Shown here: positions 17,511 through 26,300 of the stretch, piece after piece | How positions within the stretch are numbered: position 1 is the first letter of the stretch | How the letters are laid out: each line of letters opens with the position of its first letter | Source: Hyphomicrobiales bacterium | Lineage (GTDB): Bacteria > Pseudomonadota > Alphaproteobacteria > Rhizobiales > Rhizobiaceae | DNA: 64,000 bases | Assembly (NCBI GenBank): GCA_900472575.1 | Contig: UCIV01000027.1 | Coordinates: 87,913 to 151,912 of the forward strand | Direction: 5' to 3' | Program-made: the position numbers and the translations under genes | Notes under the pieces: model-generated | Seen by the model: only the letters and a program-made list of their open reading frames with translations | Database searches by the model: none | What the model was told of the DNA's origin: nothing

Positions 17511-17837
17511 CTAGAGGCTTGCAAACCAGTCGGCATAGGGGGTGTTCTTCGCCATGTGCCTGTTATAGTCGGGCGCCCCGTCGTCCCACCAGGGGTCGCC
17601 GCGCTCGCCGAGAGCAACTTTCGCCTGATTGACCAGATACCGGGCCGTCCTGATGGCTACCGGATCTCCCTTCGCGTCGCGAACGGCACGTCTTGCTGAC
17701 ATCAGGTCCTTGACCAGCTTCTCTCGCGTGACGTCGTCAAGTGCCGGATTGCTCTTGCGCCACAGCCTGCCGCGCACCACGAAGTACCGGCCATCCGGCG
17801 TTTCCGGGTGGGCTGTGCTGTCGGATCGCTTTCTCAT
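17511..17837 (-). CDS. Conserved hypothetical protein of the dinB operon
   Basis: The 108-residue protein has PDGRYFVVRGRLWRKSNPAL, a helical AARRAVRDAKGDP-like middle (SARRAVRDAKGDPVAIRTAR) and GDPWWDDGAPDYNRHMAKNTP toward the C-terminus. I associate this pattern with small proteins next to translesion polymerase genes in rhizobia but know no function. Its ATG overlaps the stop of the exonuclease gene (ATGA at 17834-17837), making it the third gene of a dinB-exonuclease-hypothetical transcript. Confidence 0.75.
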   Translation of the reverse strand: MRKRSDSTAHPETPDGRYFVVRGRLWRKSNPALDDVTREKLVKDLMSARRAVRDAKGDPVAIRTARYLVNQAKVALGERGDPWWDDGAPDYNRHMAKNTPYADWFASL

Positions 17838-18592
17838 AGAAGTGTCCGCTGTGCGGGTTCGAGTGGCTCCGTTTCCAGGCGTTCTCCGCGCCGCGTCAAC
17901 TCCGTCCGAGCACTGAAACGGACGTCGATATCGCGATCACGCGCGAAGTCCTGGAGCGCTTCATCAGAGACCCGATCCCAGCTTTTGCCGCGGTCCGGGC
18001 CGGCCGGCACACGGGGCAGCAGGCCGGGTTCGCGGCTCCAGACCAGGAGTTGATCCAGAGATGTCGCATTCAACAGGTCGCGGAGATGATGTGCGGTGAC
18101 ATAGGCGTCGGGCATGGCGCGGTGGGCCGGCAAGCCGACCTCATGCACAAGACCCTCCGGCATGCGCTGATAGCGCAGCATCTGATTGGAAAAGCGCGGC
18201 AGTTCGGGCCAGACGCGCAGCGCCGATTTCCAGGTGCAGATCCAGGGTGTGCCGCCGGTGAAGCGAGGCGTGCAATAGCGCTGTTCGAAACCGGCGCGGT
18301 GCGCCGCAAGCGCGTCGAGGCGGCCGGGTGGCCGGAGCACGCTCGCGGCGATTTCCTTCCAGAATGGTGCGTCAGCAACCTGGCGATCAAGAATATGATG
18401 CACGGCAATCGTATCCGACGTCATCGGCCGTCCGGGATTGACCAGCAGTGCTCCACGCTCCTCGGTAACACGCCACAAGCCGTCGTCACCCAGAACTACA
18501 TCCTGCCAACCTATTTCGCAGACGTCGTTCGGGCCATTGCCGCCGGTCTCAAGATCGATGACGCGAACTCTGGGTGAATGGCTTTCGGAAAT
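17834..18592 (-). CDS. DnaQ-like 3'-5' exonuclease with no conventional start codon
   Basis: The frame encodes the ExoI motif VRVIDLETGGNGPNDVCEIG, then TSDTIAVHHI (ExoII-like region) and RAMPDAYVTAHHLRDLL (ExoIII-epsilon-like HxAxxDA variant), the pattern of DEDDh exonucleases. The conserved N-terminus lies upstream of the first ATG/GTG/TTG in frame (a TTG at 18478). Between the dinB stop (18620) and ExoI the only near-cognate candidate is ATT at 18592, about 10 nt after GAGAGG. Starting there gives 252 residues. It lies 27 bp downstream of dinB in the same operon and might proofread or process DinB products. The start is uncertain. Confidence 0.75.
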   Translation of the reverse strand: MSESHSPRVRVIDLETGGNGPNDVCEIGWQDVVLGDDGLWRVTEERGALLVNPGRPMTSDTIAVHHILDRQVADAPFWKEIAASVLRPPGRLDALAAHRAGFEQRYCTPRFTGGTPWICTWKSALRVWPELPRFSNQMLRYQRMPEGLVHEVGLPAHRAMPDAYVTAHHLRDLLNATSLDQLLVWSREPGLLPRVPAGPDRGKSWDRVSDEALQDFARDRDIDVRFSARTELTRRGERLETEPLEPAQRTLL

Positions 18593-18619
18593 CCTGATCG
18601 ATCCTCTCGTTGTTCTCGG

Positions 18620-19717
18620 TTACAAAGCCAGATCGAGCTGCGGTTGTTCCTCGTCATGTTCTGTCTGATCGTTGGTCAGTGAGGAGAGCGTCACGCCAAG
18701 CAGGCGGACCGGGCGCTTGAACGGATAGACGGTGGCAAGCAGCGTCGATGCCGCCTCCATGATCTCAGCAATGCCCGTGACAGGAAACGTGCCCGTCCTG
18801 CTTCGTGTCGCCTGTGTGAAGTCCGAATACTTGATCTTCACCGTTACCGTCTTGCCGCTGATCGATTTTGCCTGACAATGCGACCAGACTTTCTCTGCCA
18901 ACGGTTTCAACTCGTTGGTTGCAAGCCCGAGATCGTCGATGTCGTCGACGAACGTATCTTCCGCACCCACCGATTTCCGGATCCGGTCGGGCCGAACAGG
19001 GCGCTCGTCAATGCCTCGCGCAATTCCATAAAAGTAGGGGCCGGATTTTCCGAAATTCTCTGCCAGGAACTGTAACGATTTCGATTTCAGGTCGGCGCCG
19101 GTTTCGATCCCGAGGCGGTGCATCTTCTCAGCGGTGGCTGGACCGACCCCGTGAAACTTCTTTACCGCGAGTCCCTCGACGAAGGCCGGCCCGTTCTTCG
19201 GGGTGATGACAGCCTGGCCGTTCGGCTTGTTGAGGTCCGACGCCATCTTGGCCAGGAACTTGTTGTAGGAAATACCAGCCGATGCATTGAGACCGGTGAC
19301 GGCCTTGATCTTCGCACGGATCTCCAGCGCGATCTCGGTGGCGATTGGCATCTCTTTGAGATTTTCCGTCACGTCGAGATAGGCTTCGTCAAGCGACAGC
19401 GGTTCGATCAGCGGCGTATATTCCGCGAAAATATCTCGGATCTGTTGCGAGACAGCCCGATAGACTTCGAACCGCGGCTTCACAAAAATCAGCTCCGGGC
19501 ACTTGCGAGCCGCCGTCACCGAGGGCATCGCCGACCGAACACCAAACTCGCGTGCTTCGTAGCTTGCCGCAGCAACCACACCACGAGCAGCAGCCCCGCC
19601 GACAGCGAGAGGCTTGCCGCGCAGCTCCGGATTGTCGCGCTGTTCGACCGACGCGTAGAAAGCATCCATGTCAACATGGATGATCTTGCGGGCTTGTGGT
19701 GAGGCCGTGACGTTCAT
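18620..19717 (-). CDS. dinB: DNA polymerase IV (Y-family)
   Basis: The 365-residue protein begins HVDMDAFYASVEQRDNPELR, with the first metal-binding Asp, and has SLDEAYLDVT with the catalytic Asp-Glu pair (about residue 115), helix-hairpin-helix KKFHGVGPATAEKM and a C-terminal little finger ending in a short beta-clamp-binding-like tail EQPQLDLAL. DinB performs translesion synthesis. A near-consensus LexA site lies 24-38 bp upstream. The exonuclease and hypothetical genes follow on the same strand. Confidence 0.95.
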   Translation of the reverse strand: MNVTASPQARKIIHVDMDAFYASVEQRDNPELRGKPLAVGGAAARGVVAAASYEAREFGVRSAMPSVTAARKCPELIFVKPRFEVYRAVSQQIRDIFAEYTPLIEPLSLDEAYLDVTENLKEMPIATEIALEIRAKIKAVTGLNASAGISYNKFLAKMASDLNKPNGQAVITPKNGPAFVEGLAVKKFHGVGPATAEKMHRLGIETGADLKSKSLQFLAENFGKSGPYFYGIARGIDERPVRPDRIRKSVGAEDTFVDDIDDLGLATNELKPLAEKVWSHCQAKSISGKTVTVKIKYSDFTQATRSRTGTFPVTGIAEIMEAASTLLATVYPFKRPVRLLGVTLSSLTNDQTEHDEEQPQLDLAL

Positions 19718-19740
19718 ACGGGGTCGCTCAACGCAGGTGA

Positions 19741-19755
19741 AAACAAAGAGAGAAC
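19741..19755 (-). promoter_or_regulatory. Near-consensus LexA box upstream of dinB
   Basis: On the plus strand the site reads AAACAAAGAGAGAAC, that is AAAC-N7-GAAC, one base from GAAC-N7-GAAC and similar to the imuA box also in the spacer. It is 24 bp upstream of the dinB start, suitable for SOS control. Confidence 0.55.
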
Positions 19756-19872
19756 ATAGCAGCCGGCCGGCGCAAATCCAACCCGATCAGATCGAGTTTT
19801 CGATTTCTCGACCGAAACCACACGACCCCAGCGACGTTTGGTACACAATGACCGAAACGCAGGGAGAAGCCC

Positions 19873-20181
19873 ATGTCTGATGATAGCACCACGACCATCC
19901 GCGCGACTTTCAAGACCCGCGAAGCTGCCGACCTTGCGATTGAACATCTGGTCCAGCAGCATGGGGTTTCCCGGCCAGATATCTTCGTGCAGCCGGTCGC
20001 ATCTAACAATTCGGCAGGATCCGCACCTTCAGGCGGCGACGTCGGAAACAATGGCGATGTGCGGACCGATGCGCCTTTGGAAGGTGAAATAGAGGTGTCG
20101 GCCGACATTGCGGCCTCGAAGATTGCCGCCGTACAGCGCAGCCTCGGCGATCTGGATGCGATGCGGGTTTCGGGACGTTGA
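19873..20181 (+). CDS. Conserved hypothetical protein
   Basis: The 102-residue acidic protein starts at an ATG with GGAG 9 nt upstream. It has TTTIRATFKTREAADLAIEH at the N-terminus and a C-terminal helix-rich stretch (SADIAASKIAAVQRSLGDLD), separated by a glycine/serine-rich linker (about residues 48-66). The N-terminal beta-alpha pattern resembles small ACT/heat-induced stress-type folds but I cannot name a family. It is divergent from dinB, sharing the 155-bp region with the candidate LexA site. Confidence 0.65.
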   Translation: MSDDSTTTIRATFKTREAADLAIEHLVQQHGVSRPDIFVQPVASNNSAGSAPSGGDVGNNGDVRTDAPLEGEIEVSADIAASKIAAVQRSLGDLDAMRVSGR

Positions 20182-20685
20182 CCAAGCCGGTCAGGCTCTA
20201 GGTCCAGAAGAGGCCTCACACGGCCGCAGTTAAGCTGCCCCATCCAAACAGTCTGCTGTCCTTTGCATGGGACTACGTTGACTCGTGCCCAACGAGTTGA
20301 AGACTGCCGGCGAAGAAGGCAACTTCGATCAATGCTCATACGTCCACCGCGACGGTTAGTTGAACGCAGGTGAAGCACGGCCCATGAGGTTGTAGCTACA
20401 AATAGTCGGTGCTTTTGCAGAAAGAGATCACCAGCTGTCCCGGACGCGACAGACTGCATCAGCATGATTGCTGTTTGTCGGAGGCGGCCTCTGGAGGCGT
20501 CCCAGTCCCGCTCTTGATGGATGGCTTCCTGGTCCGGCCCCGGATCTCCGTCGATCAACCCGCTGACGGGGTCCGCTAGCAAGCTGCGGCCGCTTCGGCT
20601 TTGCCTTCGCGGTGATCGCGACCGGTTCCGGACACTGACGGCAGCCATCGAGCGGGAATGGCCCGCTCCAAAGATGGAGCCTCAG
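20182..20685. other. 504-bp region without a supported gene
   Basis: No frame on either strand has convincing protein features. The last part (about 20470-20685) is a GC-rich leader of the following small gene and includes the hairpin at 20650-20668. Confidence 0.6.
20650..20668 (+). promoter_or_regulatory. Leader hairpin upstream of the 58-residue gene
   Basis: GAGCGGG (20650-20656) and CCCGCTC (20662-20668) flank the loop AATGG, 17 nt before the start codon. Similar hairpins with purine-rich 5-nt loops precede four other genes in this island. Confidence 0.5.
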
Positions 20686-20862
20686 ATGAACACCGATCTT
20701 TCTATTGCGCAGAACCACGCCTTCCAGCTTTCCCGCACCCTGATGGTTCCAGTCACGCTGTTCCGGTCCGGCGACGAGTTCGGCGTCCTTCCGAGCGACG
20801 AACTCGATGACGAAGACGATCTGGAGATCGTGCATGAATTCCATCCCTGGCCGGCTCATTGA
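20686..20862 (+). CDS. Small acidic hypothetical protein
   Basis: The 58-residue product begins NTDLSIAQNHAFQLSRTLMV and ends in an aspartate/glutamate-rich stretch (SDELDDEDDLEIVHEFHPW). I prefer the ATG at 20686 to the one four codons earlier because of spacing after the hairpin. It is the first gene of the backbone island and lies upstream of the toprim gene. No family is recognised; codon use and position support it as real. Confidence 0.55.
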   Translation: MNTDLSIAQNHAFQLSRTLMVPVTLFRSGDEFGVLPSDELDDEDDLEIVHEFHPWPAH

Positions 20863-21055
20863 GCCGGCATTTTCCTCTCCTTGATGCCGCTTGCGAGCGG
20901 CAGGCGGCAAGGGAAGCTGCGCCGCTGCTGGCAGGTCATCCGGAGCGGAATGCAAATCTGCAGATTGCCAGCCGCGCCCTTGCCCCCCTTTGCTCTTCGC
21001 GGCCGCCGGAAACGGTCCCGCAAATTGCGGGAGGCACGAATCTGGAGAGAAGGGC

Positions 21056-21070
21056 GGCGCCAAGAGCGCC
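21056..21070 (+). promoter_or_regulatory. Leader hairpin upstream of the toprim gene
   Basis: GGCGC (21056-21060) and GCGCC (21066-21070) enclose CAAGA, 9 nt before the toprim start codon. Confidence 0.4.
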
Positions 21071-21079
21071 GGGAAAATA

Positions 21080-22042
21080 ATGGAGAAAGAAAAACTGGAA
21101 GAGCTTCGGGACCGTGTCCCGTGCGCAGCCGTGTTGGAACAGGCTGGCTTCGCCATCGATGTCAAGGAAAGCACCCGCAAGGCCGTGAAATACCGGCGCG
21201 ATGCGGAAATCGTCATCGTCATCCATGGCGGGCGGGGATGGTTCGATCCACTGTCCGACGCGAAAGGCGATGTCTTCGGTCTGGCGGAGCATCTGGACGG
21301 CGTGACCTTCGTCGAGGCGCTCAACCGAGTGGCCGCTCTTGTGGGCATCGTCGCCAGGGATCCTGCCTGGTCTCGACCGCCCGGAAAGCCCGCTCACATC
21401 CGTTCCGTCTCTGAACGCTGGGCAACACGACGTCGGCCGTGGCAGGGATCGATGACCTGGCGCTATCTGCGCAGCGAGCGCTGCCTACCGGCAACGATCA
21501 TCCGGGAGGCCATCCAAAGGAACCTCCTCCGAGAGGGCCCATACGGCAGCATGTGGGCCGCACATGTTAATGACGATGGTACTGTCACCGGCTGGGAGGA
21601 GCGCGGTCCCGATTGGCGCGGCTTTTCGACAGGCGGTTCTAAAATTCTATTTCGCCTCGGCTCTCCTGACGCCATGCGTCTTTGCGTCACCGAAGGGGCG
21701 ATCGACGCCATGAGCCTTGCGGCATTCGAGGGGCTGCGTGAGGGCAGCGTCTATCTCAGCACCGGCGGAGGTTGGTCACCGATGACGGACGCCGCGGTCC
21801 GCAAGCTGGCAGCACGTCCGGGTGCTGTTCTGGTCGCGGCCACTGACAGCAATAGCCAGGGCGAGACCTTTGCCTGCCGCCTCCGTGACATCGCGGATGA
21901 GGTGCGCTGCGACTGGCTGCGGCTGAAGCCGCCGGCCGAGGACTGGAATGAAGCGCTGAAAGCGCGGGAGAAAGAAAAGAGGGAGAGAAGAAAGGAAACA
22001 AGCCAAGGCCTGCCGCATGCCCGCCGGTCGCATCAAGGGTAA
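21080..22042 (+). CDS. DUF3991/toprim domain protein
   Basis: The 320-residue protein starts at the ATG at 21080 (MEKEKLEELRDRV). It has an N-terminal region related to primase zinc-finger domains but with few cysteines (VIVIHGGRGWFDPLSDAKGD, about residues 46-65), a DUF3991-like middle (TWRYLRSERCLPATIIREAI) and a toprim fold (RLCVTEGAIDAMSLAAFEG, about residues 200-220, then VLVAATDSNSQGE with the Asp-x-Asp/Ser variant). Such proteins are encoded on many proteobacterial plasmids and may act as primase-like or DNA-processing factors. The glutamate of toprim is present; the DxD motif reads DSN. Confidence 0.82.
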   Translation: MEKEKLEELRDRVPCAAVLEQAGFAIDVKESTRKAVKYRRDAEIVIVIHGGRGWFDPLSDAKGDVFGLAEHLDGVTFVEALNRVAALVGIVARDPAWSRPPGKPAHIRSVSERWATRRRPWQGSMTWRYLRSERCLPATIIREAIQRNLLREGPYGSMWAAHVNDDGTVTGWEERGPDWRGFSTGGSKILFRLGSPDAMRLCVTEGAIDAMSLAAFEGLREGSVYLSTGGGWSPMTDAAVRKLAARPGAVLVAATDSNSQGETFACRLRDIADEVRCDWLRLKPPAEDWNEALKAREKEKRERRKETSQGLPHARRSHQG

Positions 22043-22182
22043 AGCTTCGCCCGCTCAAGAGCGGCCCTTGACCCGTCCGGACGGAGAGGCGGCGTGAGGG
22101 AGTGGTCATGAAGGACTGAAGAGGATGGTGAGCCGGCAGGCAGCACCGCGCTTCGGTTCGGACAGGGCCAAAGGAGCCGTCA

Positions 22183-22791
22183 ATGAACACCCCTTCCCCA
22201 ATCCGGAAAGTCTACCAGGTCATCACTGAGCGCCATCAGATGTTCCGAATGTTCGATCGGCATGCGCAGCGTCCTCACCGTTTCGACAGTGACGCGAGCG
22301 CGCTCTATGCAGGCGAGTGGTTCGAAATAGCCGAGCGTGAGCATGATTACATGTTCGAGATCCTGCCGCCGCTGTGGATCCGCGGCTCGATGTTCGCCAT
22401 GCGCGAATTCCTGACCGGATCCGTCACATCGGTATTCTTCGCGCTGCGGATCGACGGGGTCATTCGTTTCTTCCATGCCTATTGCGATCTCTCCGACCGT
22501 GGGTCGGTGGAAGACATGCGCCTGGCGATCATCGAGAGGGAAACGCGCCCTGTTCGATCGATGACGCGCGAGGAACGTCTGGAGCATATCTGGAGTGCCA
22601 CGGCGGACGCCTATCGCGGCTACTCCGATGAAACCGCCCCGCAGTATCTGCCGGGTCAGCGCGTCATCGCTCTCTACACCGCGACTGGGTCTGCCAGGTT
22701 GAAGTTGCTCGATGACCTGACCGACGACGAGATCGCCGCCAAACTGCCCGTCCAACTGCGCCATTTGCCCGATGCGGCAGTCGCAGCGTGA
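22183..22791 (+). CDS. DUF1419 family protein
   Basis: The 202-residue protein has SPIRKVYQVITERHQMFRMF at the N-terminus, then FDSDASALYAGEWFEIAERE and a hydrophobic middle WIRGSMFAMREFLTGSVTSV, which I recognise as DUF1419, a family of unknown function common on rhizobial plasmids. It is followed after 13 bp by the DUF3085 gene, with the shared AGGAG lying right at its stop codon, so the two are co-translated. Confidence 0.82.
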   Translation: MNTPSPIRKVYQVITERHQMFRMFDRHAQRPHRFDSDASALYAGEWFEIAEREHDYMFEILPPLWIRGSMFAMREFLTGSVTSVFFALRIDGVIRFFHAYCDLSDRGSVEDMRLAIIERETRPVRSMTREERLEHIWSATADAYRGYSDETAPQYLPGQRVIALYTATGSARLKLLDDLTDDEIAAKLPVQLRHLPDAAVAA

Positions 22792-22804
22792 GGAGATGCG
22801 TTTC

Positions 22805-23206
22805 ATGCTTTCCTTTCCGATCGAATCTGTGCGGGCGGTGATCGCCCGCGGTCGCGATGACGCGGAAGCCAATGATGGTTTTCGCAATCCCCACTATGGC
22901 CTTCATCCCGGGCGCGACGAACGGCCAGGTCTATGGCTGGTCGGTGACCACGGTGTCTACCTGTGCTCGAACGGCAAGCTGCCGGATGGCGAAAAGCCGT
23001 TCGTCGCTTACGCACTCGAATGCGATCCCCGCACGAATGACGACTGGTTCGAGGTCAAGCGCAAGACCTTCGGCGGCGATGACGGTGTCGAATTCATCGA
23101 TGCCGAGCAACTGGAGGCGATGATCGCTGCCACTCCCAATGCGAGGCATCTCGGCATCACTTTCGACGAGGACTCGATGGAACTCTTCATCATCGAGTGG
23201 TCGTAG
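22805..23206 (+). CDS. DUF3085 family protein
   Basis: The 133-residue protein begins LSFPIESVRAVIARG and contains GLWLVGDHGVYLCSNGKLPD and CDPRTNDDWFEVKRKTFGGD, the pattern of DUF3085 plasmid proteins of unknown function. The ATG at 22805 is chosen because AGGAG lies 9 nt before it, whereas the ATG at 22796 directly abuts that site. The acidic C-terminus ends in FDEDSMELFIIEWS. Confidence 0.82.
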   Translation: MLSFPIESVRAVIARGRDDAEANDGFRNPHYGLHPGRDERPGLWLVGDHGVYLCSNGKLPDGEKPFVAYALECDPRTNDDWFEVKRKTFGGDDGVEFIDAEQLEAMIAATPNARHLGITFDEDSMELFIIEWS

Positions 23207-23304
23207 CCTCCCCGCCTCAGCGGATCCCCAACACGAACCAGCGTCCTCAGCCGCCAATCGTCCTGGCGGAACGACGAGGCGCGCCTACACAAGGAGATTT
23301 TATC

Positions 23305-26300
23305 ATGAGCAACGATCCCTTCACGCTCGACATGTTCGGTAGTTCTGCACTCTCGTCCGGGCTTGGCCTTGGTGTGACCGTCTTCGGCGCCTTTTCGCCT
23401 GCGGCCGCCAATGACGACGATCCGGAACCCACGCCGCCTGCGTCGGGGCCGGCATCCGCACCTCCCGGGGCGGCCGTACACGCCCGGCCCCCCTCACGCC
23501 CAAGAAGGCTTCGGGCAAACTTCTATCTTGAGGGTGACCGCGGCCTGCCTTCGTCCTGGAAGGATCGCGTCCGTGCCAATGTTGCGGCCATCCTCATCGC
23601 CCATAACATCTCCAGGCAGGACCGCCCGGCGACGCCCAAGGAGCAGGCGCAACTGATCCGCTTCACCGGATTTGGCGCCTCCGAACTCGCCAACGGCATG
23701 TTCCGCCGTCCGGGCGAGGTCGACTTCCGGCAGGGCTGGCATGATCTCGGCTCATCGCTTGAGACTGCCATCTCCGAAGCCGACTATGCATCGCTCGCCC
23801 GCTGCACCCAGTACGCCCATTTCACGCCGGAGTTCATTATCCGGGCGATCTGGTCCGGCATCCAGAGGCTCGGCTGGCGTGGCGGCCGCGTCCTTGAACC
23901 CGGGATCGGCACGGGACTATTTCCAGCGCTGATGCCAGAAGCGCATCGAAACAGCAGCTACGTCACCGGCGTCGAGCTCGATCCCGTCATCGCGCGGATC
24001 GTCAAGCTGCTGCAGCCGAAGGCCCGGATCATCGAGGGCGACTTTTCCCGCACCGATCTGACGCCGATCTACGATCTCGCGATCGGCAATCCCCCATCCT
24101 CGGATCGTATTGTCCGCTCTGATCGCGCCCACAGGTCGCTTGGCCTGCGCCTGCACGACTATTTCATCGCCCGGTCGATCGACCTCTTGAAGCCGGGTGC
24201 GCTAGCCGCCTTCGTCACCTCGCACGGCACGATGGACAAGACCGGCATGACGGCGCGGGAGCATATCGCCAAGTCCGCTGACCTGATTGCGGCGATCCGC
24301 CTGCCCGAGGGCAGCTTCCGCCGTGACGCCGGCACGGATGTTGTCGTCGATATCCTGTTCTTCCGCAAGCGGAAGGCCGGTGAACCGGAAGGCAACCAGA
24401 CCTGGCTCGACGTTGAGGAGGTTCGCCCGGCGACGGACGGCGAGGGCGCGATCCGCGTCAACAGGTGGTTCGGGCGCCATCCCGACTTCGTTCTCGGTAG
24501 CCACGCGCTGACGTCGGCACCTTTCGGCGAGACCTATACGTGCCGGCCCCGCGCTGGCGAAGATCTCGAAAATGCGTTGAAAGCGGTAGTCTCGCTTCTT
24601 CCAAAGGGCCTGTATGACGGCGAACCGACCGCGATCGATATCGATCTGGAGGACGAACTCGGCGAGATCGTCGATCTGCAGCCGAAGGACAGGACGATCC
24701 GCGAGGGCAGCTTCTTCCTCGACCGGTCGAAGGGCCTGATGCAGATGCTCGATGGAGCTGCCGTGCCTGTGACGGTGCGAAAGGGCCGTACAGGCGATGG
24801 GATCTCGGAAAAACACGTCCGGATCATCAGCAAGCTCATCCCGATCCGCGATGCGGTGCGCGAAGTTTTGAAGGCTCAGGAACAGGACCGCCCGTGGCGT
24901 GACAGCCAAGTTCGGCTGCGCATAGCCTGGTCCACCTTCATTAGGGACTTTGGCCCGATCAACCACACGACCGTCTCGATCCAGGAGGATCCTGAAACTA
25001 GTGAGGTGAAAGAGACTCATCGCCAGCCGAATCTCGCACCCTTCCGCGACGATCCCGATTGCTGGCTGGTCGCCTCGATCGAGGATTATGATCTCGAGAC
25101 GGACACGGCGAAGCCGGGCCCGATTTTTTCCGAACGTGTGATTGCTCCACCCGTGGCGCCGACGATCACATCGCCTGCAGATGCACTCGCCGTCGTGCTG
25201 AATGAGCGTGGTCATGTCGATATCGACCACATCGCGGAGCTGCTACACAGCGATCCCGCGACTGTGGTCGATGAGCTGGGTGAAGAAGTATTTCGCGACC
25301 CGATCGATGGATCCTGGTCGACGGCCGATGGCTACCTATCCGGGGCCGTCCGCACCAAGCTCGCGGCCGCTCAGGCCGCGGCCGAGCTCGATCCGGCCTA
25401 TGAGCGGAACGTGCGGGCGCTTCGGGGTGTCCAGCCGGCCGACCTGCCACCGTCGGACATCACCGCCCGTCTTGGGGCGCCTTGGATCCCGGCTGCTGAT
25501 GTCGTGGCCTTCGTCAAAGAGAAGATGGAAGCCGACATCCGTATCCATCATATGCCGGAACTCGGCTCCTGGACGGTGGAGGCGCGCCAGCTTGGCTATT
25601 CAGCGGCTGGCACATCCGAATGGGGCACCAACCGGCGCCATGCCGGTGAATTGCTCGCAGATGCCCTGAACAGCCGCGTGCCGCAGATCTTCGACGTCTC
25701 CAAGGATGTCGACGGCGAGCGCCGGGTGCTCAATGTCGTCGACACCGAAGCAGCCCGCGACAAGCTGCAAAGAATCAAGCAGGCCTTTCAAGATTGGGTC
25801 TGGACCGATCCGGATCGCACCGACCGGCTGGCCCGCGATTACAATGACCGTTTCAACAATATCGCGCCGCGCAAGTTCGACGGCTCACATCTGAAGCTAC
25901 CGGGCGCCTCAGGCGCCTTTACTTTATATGGGCACCAGAAACGCGGCATCTGGCGCATCATCGCCGATGGCTCGACCTACCTTGCTCATGCCGTCGGCGC
26001 CGGCAAGACCATGACCATGGCGGCCGCCATCATGGAACAGCGCCGGCTCGGGCTGATCGCCAAGGCGATGCTGGTCGTACCCGGCCATTGCCTGGCGCAG
26101 GCGGCCCGTGAGTTTCTGGCGCTCTACCCGAATGCCCGCATTCTGGTCGCCGATGAGACCAACTTCACCAAGGACAAGCGCGCTCGCTTCCTGTCGCGGG
26201 CGGCGACCGCGACCTGGGATGCGATCATCATCACCCATTCGGCGTTTCGGTTCATTGCCGTGCCCTCGGCCTTCGAGCAACAGATGATCCAGGATGAACT

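Noticed and set aside
20951..20969. GCAAATCTGCAGATTGC as a possible tra box
   Set aside because: It is an imperfect palindrome centred on CTGCAG and lacks the GATC-centred core TGCAGATCTGCA of the real tra boxes.
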